A DNA stretch of 64,000 nt from Yunchengibacter salinarum (GCF_037658235.1 NZ_JBBJLN010000001.1:124001-188000), one strand, 5' to 3'. Positions 24,026 to 33,116 are shown, numbered from the stretch's first letter. The notes: a model not told the origin generated them from the letters alone. Numbers and translations: made by a program.

Positions 24026-26556
24026 TCACCCGCCATGCCAGCCTGCCCCCGGCGCTGCGCTTCGCCCTGCGCGAATTGCGCGGCGGGCTGAAGGGATTTC
24101 GCATTTTCATCGCCTGCCTGGTGCTGGGCGTGGCGGCCATTGCCGCCGTGGGCACCCTGACCCGCGCCATAGAGGCAGGGTTGAAGGACCAGGGCCGCGC
24201 CATTCTGGGCGGCGATCTGGAAGTGCGCCTGTTCCAGCAGCGCGCACCCAAGGATTTCATCGCCTGGGCGCGCAGCGTCGGCGAGCTGTCCACCTCCACC
24301 CGCTTTCGCACCATGGCCCGCATCGAGGACGGCAGCGGCGCCACGCTGGTGGAATTGCGGGGAGTGGATGACCTGTATCCGCTTTACGGCGACTTTCGCA
24401 CCCGGCCCGCCATGGATCATGAAAGCCTGCTCGCCCCGCGCAAGGGCGCGTGGGGGCTGGCGGTGGACCCGCTTCTGGCCGACCGGCTGGACGTGGCGCT
24501 GGGCGACCGGCTTGTCTTTGGCGGAATAACGGCGGAAATCCGCGCCTTTATCGAAAACGAACCGGACAAGGCCAATCTGGGCTTCCAGCTTGGCCCCAGC
24601 GTGATGATCCGCCAGGACGCGGTGGCCAAAACAGGGCTTGAGACCACGGGCAGCCTGATCAATCACTATTACAAGCTGAAGCTGGGCCCCGACACCACGC
24701 TGAAAGCCGCCCGCGAAACCCTGAAAGAGCGCTGGCCCGACGCGGGCTGGCGGGTGCGGGATTTCCAGAACGCCGCCCCCGGCCTGCGCCGCTTCATTGA
24801 CCGCATGGGCACCTTTCTGACCCTGGTGGGGCTGGCCGCGCTGGTGGTGGGCGGCGTCGGCGTGGGCAATGCCGTGCGCGGCTATATGGATCGCAAGACC
24901 CGCACCATCGCCACGTTGAAAATTCTCGGCGCCAGCGGCGGCACGGTGTTCACCACCTATTTCTCGCAAGTGCTGCTGATCGCCGTGGGGGCCATTGCGG
25001 TGGGGCTGGCGCTGGGCGCGGCCCTGCCCTTTTTCCTGGGCGACCTGTTGCCCGCCTCCATCCCGGTCACGCCCAAGGCCAGCCTGTATCCCGGCGTGAT
25101 GGCGCTGGCCGCCATTTATGGCCTCCTGATCACCGTGGCCTTTACCGCCTGGCCGCTGGGCAAGGCGCGCGACCTGCCCCCGGTGCGCCTGTTCCGGGCC
25201 ATTGTGGCGCCGGAGACCAAAGCACCCAGACCGCTCTATCTGGCGCTGATCGGCGGGGCGGCGGCTGTTGTCACCGCGCTGGCCATAGGGTTGGCGGACA
25301 ACTGGAAACTGGCGGGCGGCTTCATGCTCGGCGCCGCCGGGGCGCTGATGCTGTTGCGGCTGACAAGCTGGCTGATCGAGCGGGGCGCCGCCCATGCCCC
25401 ACGGCCCAAAGGGGCGCTGACCCGGCTGGCGGTGGCCAATCTGCACCGCCCCGGCGCGGCCACCGGCGCGGTGGTCATTTCGCTTGGTCTGGGGCTGACC
25501 CTGTTCGCCGCCCTGGCCCTGATCGAGGGCAATCTGCGCGGCCAGCTTTCAGAGCAGGTACCGAGCGAGGCGCCCGCCTTCTTCATTCTGGACATTCAGC
25601 CCGAAGAGAAAACCCCCTTCGAGGAAACGGCGCGGGACATTCGCGGCGTGGAGGATGTGGTCACGGTGCCCAGCCTGCGGGCCCGCGTTGTGGCGGTGAA
25701 CGGGGTGCCCGCCGAGGATGCGGAAGTGGCCGACAGTCACAAATGGGTGCTGCGCGGCGACCGGGGCATCAGCTATCAGGCCGAACTGGGGGCCGGCAGC
25801 CGGGTGGTCGAGGGGGAGTGGTGGCCACAAGGCTATGACGGGCCGCCCCAGATCAGCATGGACACGGAAGCCGCCGAGGCCATGGGACTGACGATCGGGG
25901 ACACCATCACCCTGTCCGTTCTGGGCCGGGAGATCACGGCGGAAATACGCTCGTTCAGGCAGATCGACTGGGGCAGCTTCGGCTTCAACTTCGTCTTTCT
26001 GTTCGACCCGCACACACTGAAGGCGGCGCCCCATACCTATATGGCCACGCTGAAGGCGGACGGCCCGGCGGAACAGCGCGCCCACCGCATTCTCACCAGC
26101 CGCTTCGATTCGATCACGGCCATCCGCATGAAGGAGGTGCTGTCCACGGTGAACGGCCTGCTGACCCAGATCGGGGCCGCCGTGCGCGCCACCGCGCTGG
26201 TGGCGATCGTGGCGGGCGTGCTGGTGCTGGCGGGCGCCATTGCGGCCGGATTCCGCCAGCGGGTCTATGAAAGCGTCATCATGAAGGTGGTGGGGGCCGT
26301 GCGCCGCCAGATTCTGCAAGCCTATCTGCTGGAATATGCCCTGATCGGCCTGATCACGGCCCTGATCGCGCTGAGCCTGGGCGGTCTGGCGGGCTATGTG
26401 GTCGTCACCGCGGTCTGGGACATGGATTTCGCCTTTCTGCCCGTGCCCATGGCGATCACGGTGGGCGTCTCGCTGCTGGTCACGGTGGGCTTCGGCCTGC
26501 TCAGCAGTTGGCAGGCGCTGTCCGTGAAACCGGGCCGGGTGCTGCGGGATGAATGA
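24022..26556 (+). CDS. FtsX-like ABC transporter permease, YbbP type
   Basis: 844 residues. Its membrane plan is that of YbbP: one N-terminal segment, a large periplasmic domain, a block of segments at about 265-420, two central segments around 410-460, a second periplasmic domain, and three C-terminal segments with the FtsX-family pattern (TALVAIVAGVLVLAGAIAAG, then VVGAVRRQILQAYLLEY). It should work with the YbbA-type ATPase just upstream. The substrate of YbbAP complexes is not firmly known; hydrophobic compounds or envelope lipids are likely from the link to tesA. Confidence 0.92.
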   Translation: MITRHASLPPALRFALRELRGGLKGFRIFIACLVLGVAAIAAVGTLTRAIEAGLKDQGRAILGGDLEVRLFQQRAPKDFIAWARSVGELSTSTRFRTMARIEDGSGATLVELRGVDDLYPLYGDFRTRPAMDHESLLAPRKGAWGLAVDPLLADRLDVALGDRLVFGGITAEIRAFIENEPDKANLGFQLGPSVMIRQDAVAKTGLETTGSLINHYYKLKLGPDTTLKAARETLKERWPDAGWRVRDFQNAAPGLRRFIDRMGTFLTLVGLAALVVGGVGVGNAVRGYMDRKTRTIATLKILGASGGTVFTTYFSQVLLIAVGAIAVGLALGAALPFFLGDLLPASIPVTPKASLYPGVMALAAIYGLLITVAFTAWPLGKARDLPPVRLFRAIVAPETKAPRPLYLALIGGAAAVVTALAIGLADNWKLAGGFMLGAAGALMLLRLTSWLIERGAAHAPRPKGALTRLAVANLHRPGAATGAVVISLGLGLTLFAALALIEGNLRGQLSEQVPSEAPAFFILDIQPEEKTPFEETARDIRGVEDVVTVPSLRARVVAVNGVPAEDAEVADSHKWVLRGDRGISYQAELGAGSRVVEGEWWPQGYDGPPQISMDTEAAEAMGLTIGDTITLSVLGREITAEIRSFRQIDWGSFGFNFVFLFDPHTLKAAPHTYMATLKADGPAEQRAHRILTSRFDSITAIRMKEVLSTVNGLLTQIGAAVRATALVAIVAGVLVLAGAIAAGFRQRVYESVIMKVVGAVRRQILQAYLLEYALIGLITALIALSLGGLAGYVVVTAVWDMDFAFLPVPMAITVGVSLLVTVGFGLLSSWQALSVKPGRVLRDE

Positions 26557-26583
26557 TCGCCTTCACGCAGCACCCGGAATCCC

Positions 26584-26612
26584 TTGCACCCGTGCCCGTG
26601 TAACCCCATATT
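26584..26612 (+). promoter_or_regulatory. Predicted promoter of the BI-1 family gene
   Basis: TTGCAC (26584-26589), 17 bases, CATATT (26607-26612), followed by about 44 bases to the start codon at 26657. Confidence 0.45.
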
Positions 26613-26656
26613 ACGAATGATCTGAACGCACGTCAGACGGTGAGGAGAGACACATA

Positions 26657-27388
26657 ATGAGACGTAATTTCGGCGGGATGCAGCAGGGCCTTGGTGCCCG
26701 CACCGCGCCCGGCGCCCAGTCCGCGGCCTATGATGAGGGGCTGCGCGCCTACATGCTGAAGGTGTATAACTACATGGCCTCCGGTGTGCTGTTGACCGGC
26801 ATCGTGGCCATGTTCGCCAGCCAGTCGGATGCCCTGATGGGGGCGATCTTCGGCACCGGGCTGAAATGGATCGTCATGCTGGCGCCGCTGGCCTTCGTGA
26901 TGGTGCTCAGCTTCGGCGTGAACAAGATGTCGTCCAGCACATTGCAGATGATCTTCTGGGCCTTTTCGGCAACCATGGGGCTGTCGCTGGCGTCCATTTT
27001 CCTGGTCTATACCGGGGAAAGCATTGCGCGGACCTTCTTCATCACGGCGGCCTCCTTCGGGGCGCTCAGCCTGTATGGCTACACCACCAAGCGCGATCTG
27101 TCCGGCTTCGGCACATTCCTGTTCATGGGGCTGATCGGCATCATTCTGGCCTCAATCGTGAACCTGTTCCTGCAATCCAGCATGTTGCAGTTCATCGTTT
27201 CGGTGGCCGGTGTGCTGATCTTCGCCGGGCTGACCGCCTTTGACACCCAGCGCATCAAGCAGAGCTATTACATGATGTCCAGCGGGGAAGCGGTGGCCAA
27301 GGGCGCGATCATGGGCGCCGTGGCCCTGTATCTGGACTTTATCAACCTGTTCATGTTCCTGCTCCAGTTCCTCGGCAATCGAGAATAG
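26657..27388 (+). CDS. Bax inhibitor-1/YccA family protein
   Basis: 243 residues with seven predicted membrane segments after a short Gly-rich cytoplasmic leader. The BI-1 landmarks are present: YNYMASGVLLTGIVA, the GYTTKRDLSGFGTFL loop between segments 4 and 5, and LTAFDTQRIKQSYY with its acidic residue, followed by ALYLDFINLFMFLLQFLG. Homologues are pH-sensitive calcium leak channels or modulators of membrane proteases. GAGGAGAG lies upstream of the ATG. A strong terminator follows, so this is a single-gene unit. Confidence 0.93.
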   Translation: MRRNFGGMQQGLGARTAPGAQSAAYDEGLRAYMLKVYNYMASGVLLTGIVAMFASQSDALMGAIFGTGLKWIVMLAPLAFVMVLSFGVNKMSSSTLQMIFWAFSATMGLSLASIFLVYTGESIARTFFITAASFGALSLYGYTTKRDLSGFGTFLFMGLIGIILASIVNLFLQSSMLQFIVSVAGVLIFAGLTAFDTQRIKQSYYMMSSGEAVAKGAIMGAVALYLDFINLFMFLLQFLGNRE

Positions 27389-27428
27389 GCGCCAGGAACC
27401 AGGACAGGGACCACGAACCGGACCCTTT

Positions 27429-27461
27429 GGCCCGGCTGGTACGCCAGCCGGGCCTGTTTTT
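27429..27461 (+). terminator. Rho-independent terminator
   Basis: An 11-base perfect stem, GGCCCGGCTGG (27429-27439) with CCAGCCGGGCC (27444-27454), a four-base loop, and TGTTTTT. It ends the BI-1 gene transcript. Confidence 0.9.
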
Positions 27462-27544
27462 GTTCAGGATGCCGCCCCATGGCTTTGCCGGGGCGGGGCA
27501 TTTTGTGATTTCAGCAAACGCAGAAGTGCTTTAGGCTCCACACC

Positions 27545-27958
27545 ATGATGCGCTTGCCACTGATCGCCGCTGTCTGGGTTCTGGCCGGGCTGTCCGCCGC
27601 CCATGGCTGTAGCTGCGTGGCGGAAAGCAATCCCGCGGCCGCGCTGCGAAAACTGGACCTGGTGGCCCATGTCACCGTCGCGGCCAGCGTTTATGCGCCG
27701 GGACAGAACCTGCCCTGGCAGAACCAGTCGGTCATACTGACCGTCCGCCCCACCGGCAGGCCGCTCAAAGGCACATTCGATGGCCCGTGGGACATCCGCA
27801 CCATCAAGGGAAACGGCGCCAATTGCGGTCTCCCCAAACGCCATCTGGCGCCGGGCAGCACCTTTCTGCTGGGGGCCGTGAAGCGGGATGGCACCCTGCA
27901 TACCAATCTCTGTCTGCACGGGCTTGCGGGCACCGCTGCCAGGGGGCTCGAACACTGA
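27545..27958 (+). CDS. Secreted TIMP/netrin-like (NTR fold) protein
   Basis: 137 residues. A signal peptide (LPLIAAVWVLAGLSAAHG) would be cut to leave Cys-Ser-Cys at the mature N-terminus, as in tissue inhibitors of metalloproteinases. The rest keeps the pattern: DLVAHVTVAA after the CxC, VRPTGRPLKG in the middle, a Cys-Gly (NCGL), then GSTFLLGAVKRDGTLHTNLC, close in layout to the TIMP FLIAGK..DG.L..TTC segment. The fold call is from motif layout only; inhibitor function is unproven. It is followed after 22 bases by an MliC-like lipoprotein gene, and the two are probably one operon. Confidence 0.6.
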   Translation: MMRLPLIAAVWVLAGLSAAHGCSCVAESNPAAALRKLDLVAHVTVAASVYAPGQNLPWQNQSVILTVRPTGRPLKGTFDGPWDIRTIKGNGANCGLPKRHLAPGSTFLLGAVKRDGTLHTNLCLHGLAGTAARGLEH

Positions 27959-27980
27959 GACGCACACGAAGGGGGTACTC

Positions 27981-28721
27981 TTGACCTTACGGACCATCAC
28001 AGGCACCGCTCTCCTGCTCACCACGGCCATTTTGGCCGCTTGCGGCGGGCCGCAGGGCGGGAAAACCCCCTCACGGCTTGAGAATACGGCCAAGACCGAC
28101 CCCACGGCCCCCAGTTTCAATGCGCGGACGGATGCCCCCCCGCAGGTATTGCGCACAGTGCGCTATTTCTGCGGGCCGGAGCCGGTGGATGTCACCTATA
28201 ACGGCGACGCCCTGAGCCTGACCGCGCCCCGGCCCGATGCCATGGCGCCGCTGACCCTTCATCGCCAGCCCAGCGAGGATGGAAAACGCTATGTGACGAA
28301 CGAGGGCAGCACGCCGGAAGCCATGGTGTGGTCCAAGGGTGTGCGCGCCCGGATCACCCGCGACGGCGTATCCCTTTCCCCCTGCCGGGAAGAGGCGCGC
28401 ACGGCCATATGGCAGGCGCGGGGGCAGGAACCGGGATGGGCGTTGACGGTTTCCACGGACAAACTGACCCTGATCCGCGACCATGGCGCGGACCCCCTGA
28501 CCCTGCCCAAGCCACCGGTGGAGCGGGCGGATGGGGCCTGGCATTACGAAACGGCCAGCGACGGCATCCGGCTGACGGCCACCATCACGCCGGAATCCTG
28601 CACCGATCCGATGGACGGCACGCACCATGACCACCGGGTGACGGTCACACTCAATGAAAACGGGGCCAACAGCGCGCTCACCGGCTGCGGCGGTGTCACC
28701 ACCCCGCTCAATGAGCCCTGA
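27981..28721 (+). CDS. Lipoprotein with MliC-like and COG3650-like domains
   Basis: 246 residues from a TTG at 27981, chosen because AAGGGGG lies a few bases upstream and a lipoprotein signal follows directly (TALLLTTAILAAC, lipobox Cys). Upstream ATG codons lie inside the previous gene. The first domain matches C-type lysozyme inhibitors of the MliC type: VRYFCGPEPVDVTYNG, RYVTNEG, VWSKGVRARI and SPC. The second begins WQARGQEPGWALTVS and ends with a Cys near HDHRVTVTLNENG..LTGCGG, the COG3650 arrangement. It is likely a periplasmic-facing lipoprotein protecting against lysozyme; this is inference from family. Confidence 0.75.
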   Translation: MTLRTITGTALLLTTAILAACGGPQGGKTPSRLENTAKTDPTAPSFNARTDAPPQVLRTVRYFCGPEPVDVTYNGDALSLTAPRPDAMAPLTLHRQPSEDGKRYVTNEGSTPEAMVWSKGVRARITRDGVSLSPCREEARTAIWQARGQEPGWALTVSTDKLTLIRDHGADPLTLPKPPVERADGAWHYETASDGIRLTATITPESCTDPMDGTHHDHRVTVTLNENGANSALTGCGGVTTPLNEP

Positions 28722-28733
28722 TCCGCGCGGCGG

Positions 28734-30029
28734 TCAGCCGTCTTCCCGGATCACCGCGGCGATGGCACCGGTCAGCCGGGTCAGGTCGTCTTCACCGATG
28801 ATGAGCGGCGGGGCCAGATAGAGCACATTGCGGAACGGCCTGATCCACACGCCGCGCGCCACGAATTTGGGGCGCATGGCCTCCATGCCGCTGGTGTTCT
28901 TCAGTTGCACCGCCGCGATGGCACCCTTGACCCGCACATCCGAGACATTGGAATGGTCCCTGAGCGGCGACAGTTCCGCTTCCATCTGCGCGCCGATGCG
29001 GCGGGCGTCCGCCGGGCGGTCCTCCTCCCGGCACAGGTCCAGCGCCGCCAGCGCCGCCGCGCACCCCACCGGATGGGCCATATAGGTGGGGCCGTGCATC
29101 AGCGCCTTGCTGCTGTCCTCGCCCAGGAAGGTTTCGAACACTTCGGTGCGCGCCACCGCCGCCGACAGGGGCGTGGTGCCGCCCGTCAGCCCCTTGGACA
29201 GGGTGATCACGTCCGGCACGATGCCTGCCTGCTCCACCGCGAACAGGCTACCCGTGCGCCCGAAGCCGGTGAAAATCTCGTCCACGATCAACAGCACGCC
29301 CGCCGCGTCGCACGCCTGACGCAGCCAGCGCAGGGTTTGCGGATCGTGGAACAGCATCCCGCCCGCGCCCTGCACCAGGGGCTCGGTGATCACGGCGCAC
29401 ACCTCGCCCGCGCGGGCTTTCAGCATCTCGGCAAAGCGGTCGGCGTCTTCCTGCGTGCGCGGCAGGTCGGCCAGAATGTTTTCCGCCACGACCCCGGCAA
29501 ACAGGCTGTGCATCCCCTCTTCCGGGTCGCATACCGCCATGGTGCCCAGCGTATCCCCGTGATAGCTGCCCCGGAAGTGAACGAATTTGGTGCGCCGCTC
29601 CCCCCGATTGAAAAAGGATTGCAACGCGATCTTCATGGCCACTTCCACGGAAACGGAGCCGCTTTCCGCGAAAAAGGCGTGGTTCAGGTCGCCGGGCAGC
29701 ATGTCCGCCAGGCTGGTCGCCAGCCGCATGGCCGGTTCGTGCACAAGGCCCGCAAACATCACATGGGGCATGGTGGCCACCTGATCCTGCATGGCCTGAA
29801 TGATGCGAGGATGGTTATAGCCATGGGTGGCGGCCCACCAACTGCTGACCCCGTCGATCAGTTCCCGCCCGTCGCTCAGCGTGATGCGCACGCCTTCCGT
29901 GCTGGCCACGGGAAAAGGCGGCGTGGCGGTTTTCATCTGGCTATAGGGCAGCCAGATGTGATTCATGCCGGATTCGTACCAGTCCGGCAGGGTCATTGTG
30001 TGGGCGCGTGCAAAGGTCTGGCCGACCAT
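28734..30029 (-). CDS. bioA: Adenosylmethionine-8-amino-7-oxononanoate aminotransferase
   Basis: 431 residues. It transfers the amino group of SAM to 8-amino-7-oxononanoate, giving 7,8-diaminononanoate in biotin synthesis. A class III PLP aminotransferase: HIWLPYSQM start, SSWWAATHGYNHP, GSYHGDT, Asp250 in VDEIFTGFGRTG, and the PLP Lys279 in TLSKGLTGG. GGAGG 8 bases before the ATG at 30029 decides the start; an ATG at 29996 would match the E. coli N-terminus but lacks a ribosome site. It follows bioB on the same strand (85 bases between). Confidence 0.96.
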   Translation of the reverse strand: MVGQTFARAHTMTLPDWYESGMNHIWLPYSQMKTATPPFPVASTEGVRITLSDGRELIDGVSSWWAATHGYNHPRIIQAMQDQVATMPHVMFAGLVHEPAMRLATSLADMLPGDLNHAFFAESGSVSVEVAMKIALQSFFNRGERRTKFVHFRGSYHGDTLGTMAVCDPEEGMHSLFAGVVAENILADLPRTQEDADRFAEMLKARAGEVCAVITEPLVQGAGGMLFHDPQTLRWLRQACDAAGVLLIVDEIFTGFGRTGSLFAVEQAGIVPDVITLSKGLTGGTTPLSAAVARTEVFETFLGEDSSKALMHGPTYMAHPVGCAAALAALDLCREEDRPADARRIGAQMEAELSPLRDHSNVSDVRVKGAIAAVQLKNTSGMEAMRPKFVARGVWIRPFRNVLYLAPPLIIGEDDLTRLTGAIAAVIREDG

Positions 30030-30114
30030 GGGTCATGCCTCCATCAGAATCGAAACAGGGTATGAGCGGCGGCGACGGGCCGCACCCGCCGCGCCTGTGT
30101 GACAAGAGCGGCTG

Positions 30115-31125
30115 TCAGGCCGGGTGCATCCCCAGCCTGTCCAGAAGCTGCATGTCCCGATTGCCTTCGGGATTGGGCGTGGTGAGCAGCTTTTCACCAT
30201 AGAAAATGCTGTTGGCCCCCGCCAGGAAACAGAGCGCCTGCATCTCCTCGCTCATGTCCTCCCGGCCTGCTGACAGGCGCACGGCGGCTTTCGGCATCAG
30301 AATGCGGGCCACGGCGATGGTCCGCACGAATTCGAAGGGGTCGATTTCCTCCGTACCATAAAGCGGCGTGCCCGGCACCTGCACCAGGCGGTTGATGGGC
30401 ACCGATCCCGGATGCTCCGGCTGTGTGGCCAGTGTTTCCAGCATGGCCGCACGGTCTTCGCGGCTTTCACCCATGCCCACAATGCCGCCGGAGCACACAT
30501 GGATGCCGTTCTTGCGCACCTCGTCCAGCGTTTCCAGCCGCTCGGCATAGGACCGGGTGGAAATGATCTTTTCGTAATAGTCTTCCGAGGTATCCACATT
30601 GTGGTTGTAATAGTCGAGCCCGGCTTCGGCCAGCCGCTCGGCCTGATGGGGTTCGAGCATACCCAGCGTGACACAGGCTTCCAGACCCTCGGCCTTGACG
30701 CCCTTGATCATGTGGATGATGGCATCCAGATCGCGGTCCTTGGGCCGGGTCCAGGCGGCGCCCATGCAATAGCGGCTGGCCCCGGCGGCTTTGGCGCGGC
30801 GGGCATCTTCCAGCACGCGCTCCACCTCCATCAGCTTGGTGGCCTTCAGCCCCGTTTCCTTGGCGAACTTGGCCGACTGCGGGCAATAGGCGCAGTCTTC
30901 CGCGCAACCGCCCGTCTTGATGGACATAAGCTGGCTGAGCTGCACGCTGTTGGGATCGTGAAAAGCGCGATGCACGGACTGCGCCCGGTGCACCAGGTCC
31001 ATGAACGGCAGGTCGAACAGGGACAGAATCTCCGCGCGCGTCCAGTCCGTCCGCACGGGTGCCGGGTGGTCCGTCGGCTCGGATGATTGCCGGGGGGCGG
31101 GTTCCGGGGTCACGGGTGCGTTCAT
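30115..31125 (-). CDS. bioB: Biotin synthase
   Basis: 336 residues. A radical SAM enzyme that inserts sulfur into dethiobiotin. The iron-sulfur motif CAEDCAYC gives Cys74, Cys78 and Cys81; YYNHNVDTSEDYY, the GGIVGMGE loop and the C-terminal AGANSIFYGEKLLTT, typical of BioB, are also present. The N-terminus has a Pro-rich extension of about 30 residues before the conserved core. The ATG at 31125 has AAGGAG upstream; a TTG at 31134 is too close to it. It begins the leftward half of a divergent biotin locus. Confidence 0.97.
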   Translation of the reverse strand: MNAPVTPEPAPRQSSEPTDHPAPVRTDWTRAEILSLFDLPFMDLVHRAQSVHRAFHDPNSVQLSQLMSIKTGGCAEDCAYCPQSAKFAKETGLKATKLMEVERVLEDARRAKAAGASRYCMGAAWTRPKDRDLDAIIHMIKGVKAEGLEACVTLGMLEPHQAERLAEAGLDYYNHNVDTSEDYYEKIISTRSYAERLETLDEVRKNGIHVCSGGIVGMGESREDRAAMLETLATQPEHPGSVPINRLVQVPGTPLYGTEEIDPFEFVRTIAVARILMPKAAVRLSAGREDMSEEMQALCFLAGANSIFYGEKLLTTPNPEGNRDMQLLDRLGMHPA

Positions 31126-31232
31126 GAGATGCAACGCTCCTTCTCAGCCAGGAAAAAACGGGATTAACCGGGGCGAGACTTGCCGTCACACCGCTTGAAG
31201 TCAAGGGAAAACGGCGCCGCGCCCGGATGCCC

Positions 31233-31261
31233 TTGACCCCGCGCCGCGCCCGGCCTAGACC
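31233..31261 (+). promoter_or_regulatory. Predicted bioFD promoter, leaderless
   Basis: TTGACC (31233-31238), 17 bases, TAGACC (31256-31261), with the bioF ATG 8 bases further on. There is no ribosome binding site in the gap, so transcription would start at the start codon. The 144-base bioB-bioF spacer shows neither a BioR-type TTATCTATAA box nor a BirA-type operator. Confidence 0.5.
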
Positions 31262-31269
31262 CATCGATC

Positions 31270-32457
31270 ATGAGCCATGATCCCCACCATAGCCTGACCG
31301 CCTTTGCCAATGCCAAGCTGGCCGCGCTTGAAGCACGCCACCAGCGCCGCGCCCTCAGGGAAACGGCGCGCGGCCCGGCCATGACAAGCCGGGTATCCGG
31401 CGCGCGGCGGGTCAGCTTCACGGACAATGACTATCTGGGCCTGAGCACGGACCCGGAAACCGTCGCCGCCAGCGTGGCCGCCACGCAGCGCTATGGGGCG
31501 GGCAGCGGCGCCAGTCGGCTGGTCACCGGCAATCACCCGCTTTATACGGCGGTGGAAGAGCGCCTGGCCCGGCTGAAAGGGGCCCAGGCCGCGATCGTCT
31601 TCGGCTCCGGCTATCTGGCCAATAGCGGCATCATCCCGGCGCTGGCCGGGCGGGGTGACCTGATCCTGGCGGATGAAAAGGTCCATGCCTGCATCCATGC
31701 GGGCATCCGGTTGAGCCCGGCGGAGGCGACCTTCTTCCGCCACAACGATACGGACCATCTGGCCCGGCTTCTGGCGGAAAAACGCGGCGCGGCGCGCCAT
31801 GTGCTGATTGTGGTGGACGGCATCTATTCCATGGACGGCGACATGGCCCCGCTGGCCGCCCTGGCCGATCTGGCGGACCAGTATGATGCCTGGCTGATGA
31901 GCGACGACGCCCACGGCCTCGGCACGGTGGGGGACGGGCGCGGCGCCGCCCATGCCTGCGGCGTGGCCGATCGGGTGCCGTTGAAAATGGGTACCCTGTC
32001 CAAGGCGGCGGGCGCCTATGGCGGCTATCTGGCGGCACCGGCGCCGGTGATCGAGCTAATGAAAAGCCGCGCCCGATCGCTGATCTACACCACCGGCCTG
32101 CCGCCCGGCGTGCTGGGGGCAGCGGACAAGGCGCTGGAGATTATCGAAACGGACAAGGCCCGCATAGCCCGCCCCATGGCGCTGGCCCGCCATTTTTGCA
32201 CCGCCCTGGGCCTGCCCGCGCCGGAAAGCCCCATCGTGCCGCTGATCCTGGGCAGCGAACAGCGGGCGCTGGACGGCGCCGCCGCCCTGAGGGAGCGGGG
32301 CTTTGACGTGATCGCCTTCCGGCCGCCCACCGTGGCGCCGGGCACGGCGCGGCTGCGTTTCAGCTTTTCCGCCACCCACCGGGACGCGGACGTGGACGGC
32401 CTGATCGCGGCACTGAATGAGCTGAACCTGTCCCCGCTTGCGCAGGAGACCGCATGA
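31270..32457 (+). CDS. bioF: 8-amino-7-oxononanoate synthase
   Basis: 395 residues. It condenses pimeloyl-ACP (or -CoA) with alanine, the first committed step of the biotin ring pathway. An alpha-oxoamine synthase: NDYLGLS, GSGASRLVTGNH, FGSGYLANSG, SDDAHGLG and the PLP Lys245 in TLSKAAGAYGG. The C-terminal RLRFSFSATH is usual. The ATG at 31270 has no ribosome site but fits a leaderless promoter. bioD overlaps the stop (ATGA at 32454-32457). Confidence 0.96.
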   Translation: MSHDPHHSLTAFANAKLAALEARHQRRALRETARGPAMTSRVSGARRVSFTDNDYLGLSTDPETVAASVAATQRYGAGSGASRLVTGNHPLYTAVEERLARLKGAQAAIVFGSGYLANSGIIPALAGRGDLILADEKVHACIHAGIRLSPAEATFFRHNDTDHLARLLAEKRGAARHVLIVVDGIYSMDGDMAPLAALADLADQYDAWLMSDDAHGLGTVGDGRGAAHACGVADRVPLKMGTLSKAAGAYGGYLAAPAPVIELMKSRARSLIYTTGLPPGVLGAADKALEIIETDKARIARPMALARHFCTALGLPAPESPIVPLILGSEQRALDGAAALRERGFDVIAFRPPTVAPGTARLRFSFSATHRDADVDGLIAALNELNLSPLAQETA

Positions 32458-33116
32458 CCGGCCTTTTCATCACCAGCACCGGCACCGATATCGGCAAGAC
32501 CCTGATCACCGCCGCCCTGATCCGGCAGCGCCGGGCGCGCGGCCTGCCCGTCACCGCCCTGAAGCCGGTGATCAGCGGGCTGGACCCGCACACCCCCGGC
32601 GGCAGCGATACGGACGTGCTGATGCAGGCGTTGGGCGAAAGCGGCAAGGCGGCCTTTGATCGCATCAGCCCGCTTCAGTTCCGCGCCCCGCTGGCGCCGG
32701 AAATGGCCGCCCGCCGGGAAGGGCGCACGCTCAGCCCGGAACAGGTTCTGGCCCCCTGCCGGGCCGCGCTCGCCGACCACCCCTTCACGCTGATCGAAGG
32801 CGTGGGCGGTGCCCTTGTGCCCGTGGTGGGCCGCTGGCTGGTGGCGGACTGGATCAAGGCCCTGAACCTGCCGAGCCTGCTGGTCACCGGCAGCTATCTG
32901 GGCACGCTCAGCCATACCCTCGCCACGCTGGAGGCCATGCACCATCGTGGCCTGCCGGTGCGCGCCATTGTGGTAAGCGAAAGCGCCGGGCCGGATCACC
33001 CGGATCTGGAAAAAACAGCGGCCACGCTCAGGGGCCTGACCGACACGCCCGTGATCACCCAGCCCCGTTTGCCAGACGGCACCGGCGAAGGGGCGGTGGA
33101 TTTGCTGGATATTTGA
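32454..33116 (+). CDS. bioD: ATP-dependent dethiobiotin synthetase
   Basis: 220 residues. It carboxylates diaminononanoate with CO2 and ATP to give dethiobiotin. The P-loop TSTGTDIGKT (7-16), the carbamate-site Lys in ALKPVISG, and EGVGGALVP are present. The ATGA overlap with bioF indicates coupled translation. With bioA and bioB on the other strand the four ring-assembly enzymes are all here, but no bioC, bioH or bioZ for making the pimelate precursor is seen in the window. A terminator follows 26 bases after the stop. Confidence 0.96.
   Translation: MTGLFITSTGTDIGKTLITAALIRQRRARGLPVTALKPVISGLDPHTPGGSDTDVLMQALGESGKAAFDRISPLQFRAPLAPEMAARREGRTLSPEQVLAPCRAALADHPFTLIEGVGGALVPVVGRWLVADWIKALNLPSLLVTGSYLGTLSHTLATLEAMHHRGLPVRAIVVSESAGPDHPDLEKTAATLRGLTDTPVITQPRLPDGTGEGAVDLLDI

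Noticed and set aside
31126..31269. BioR or BirA operator in the bioB-bioF spacer
   Set aside because: No TTATCTATAA-like or TTGTAAACC-like sequence was found; only a weak imperfect CTTGA/TCAAG inverted repeat.
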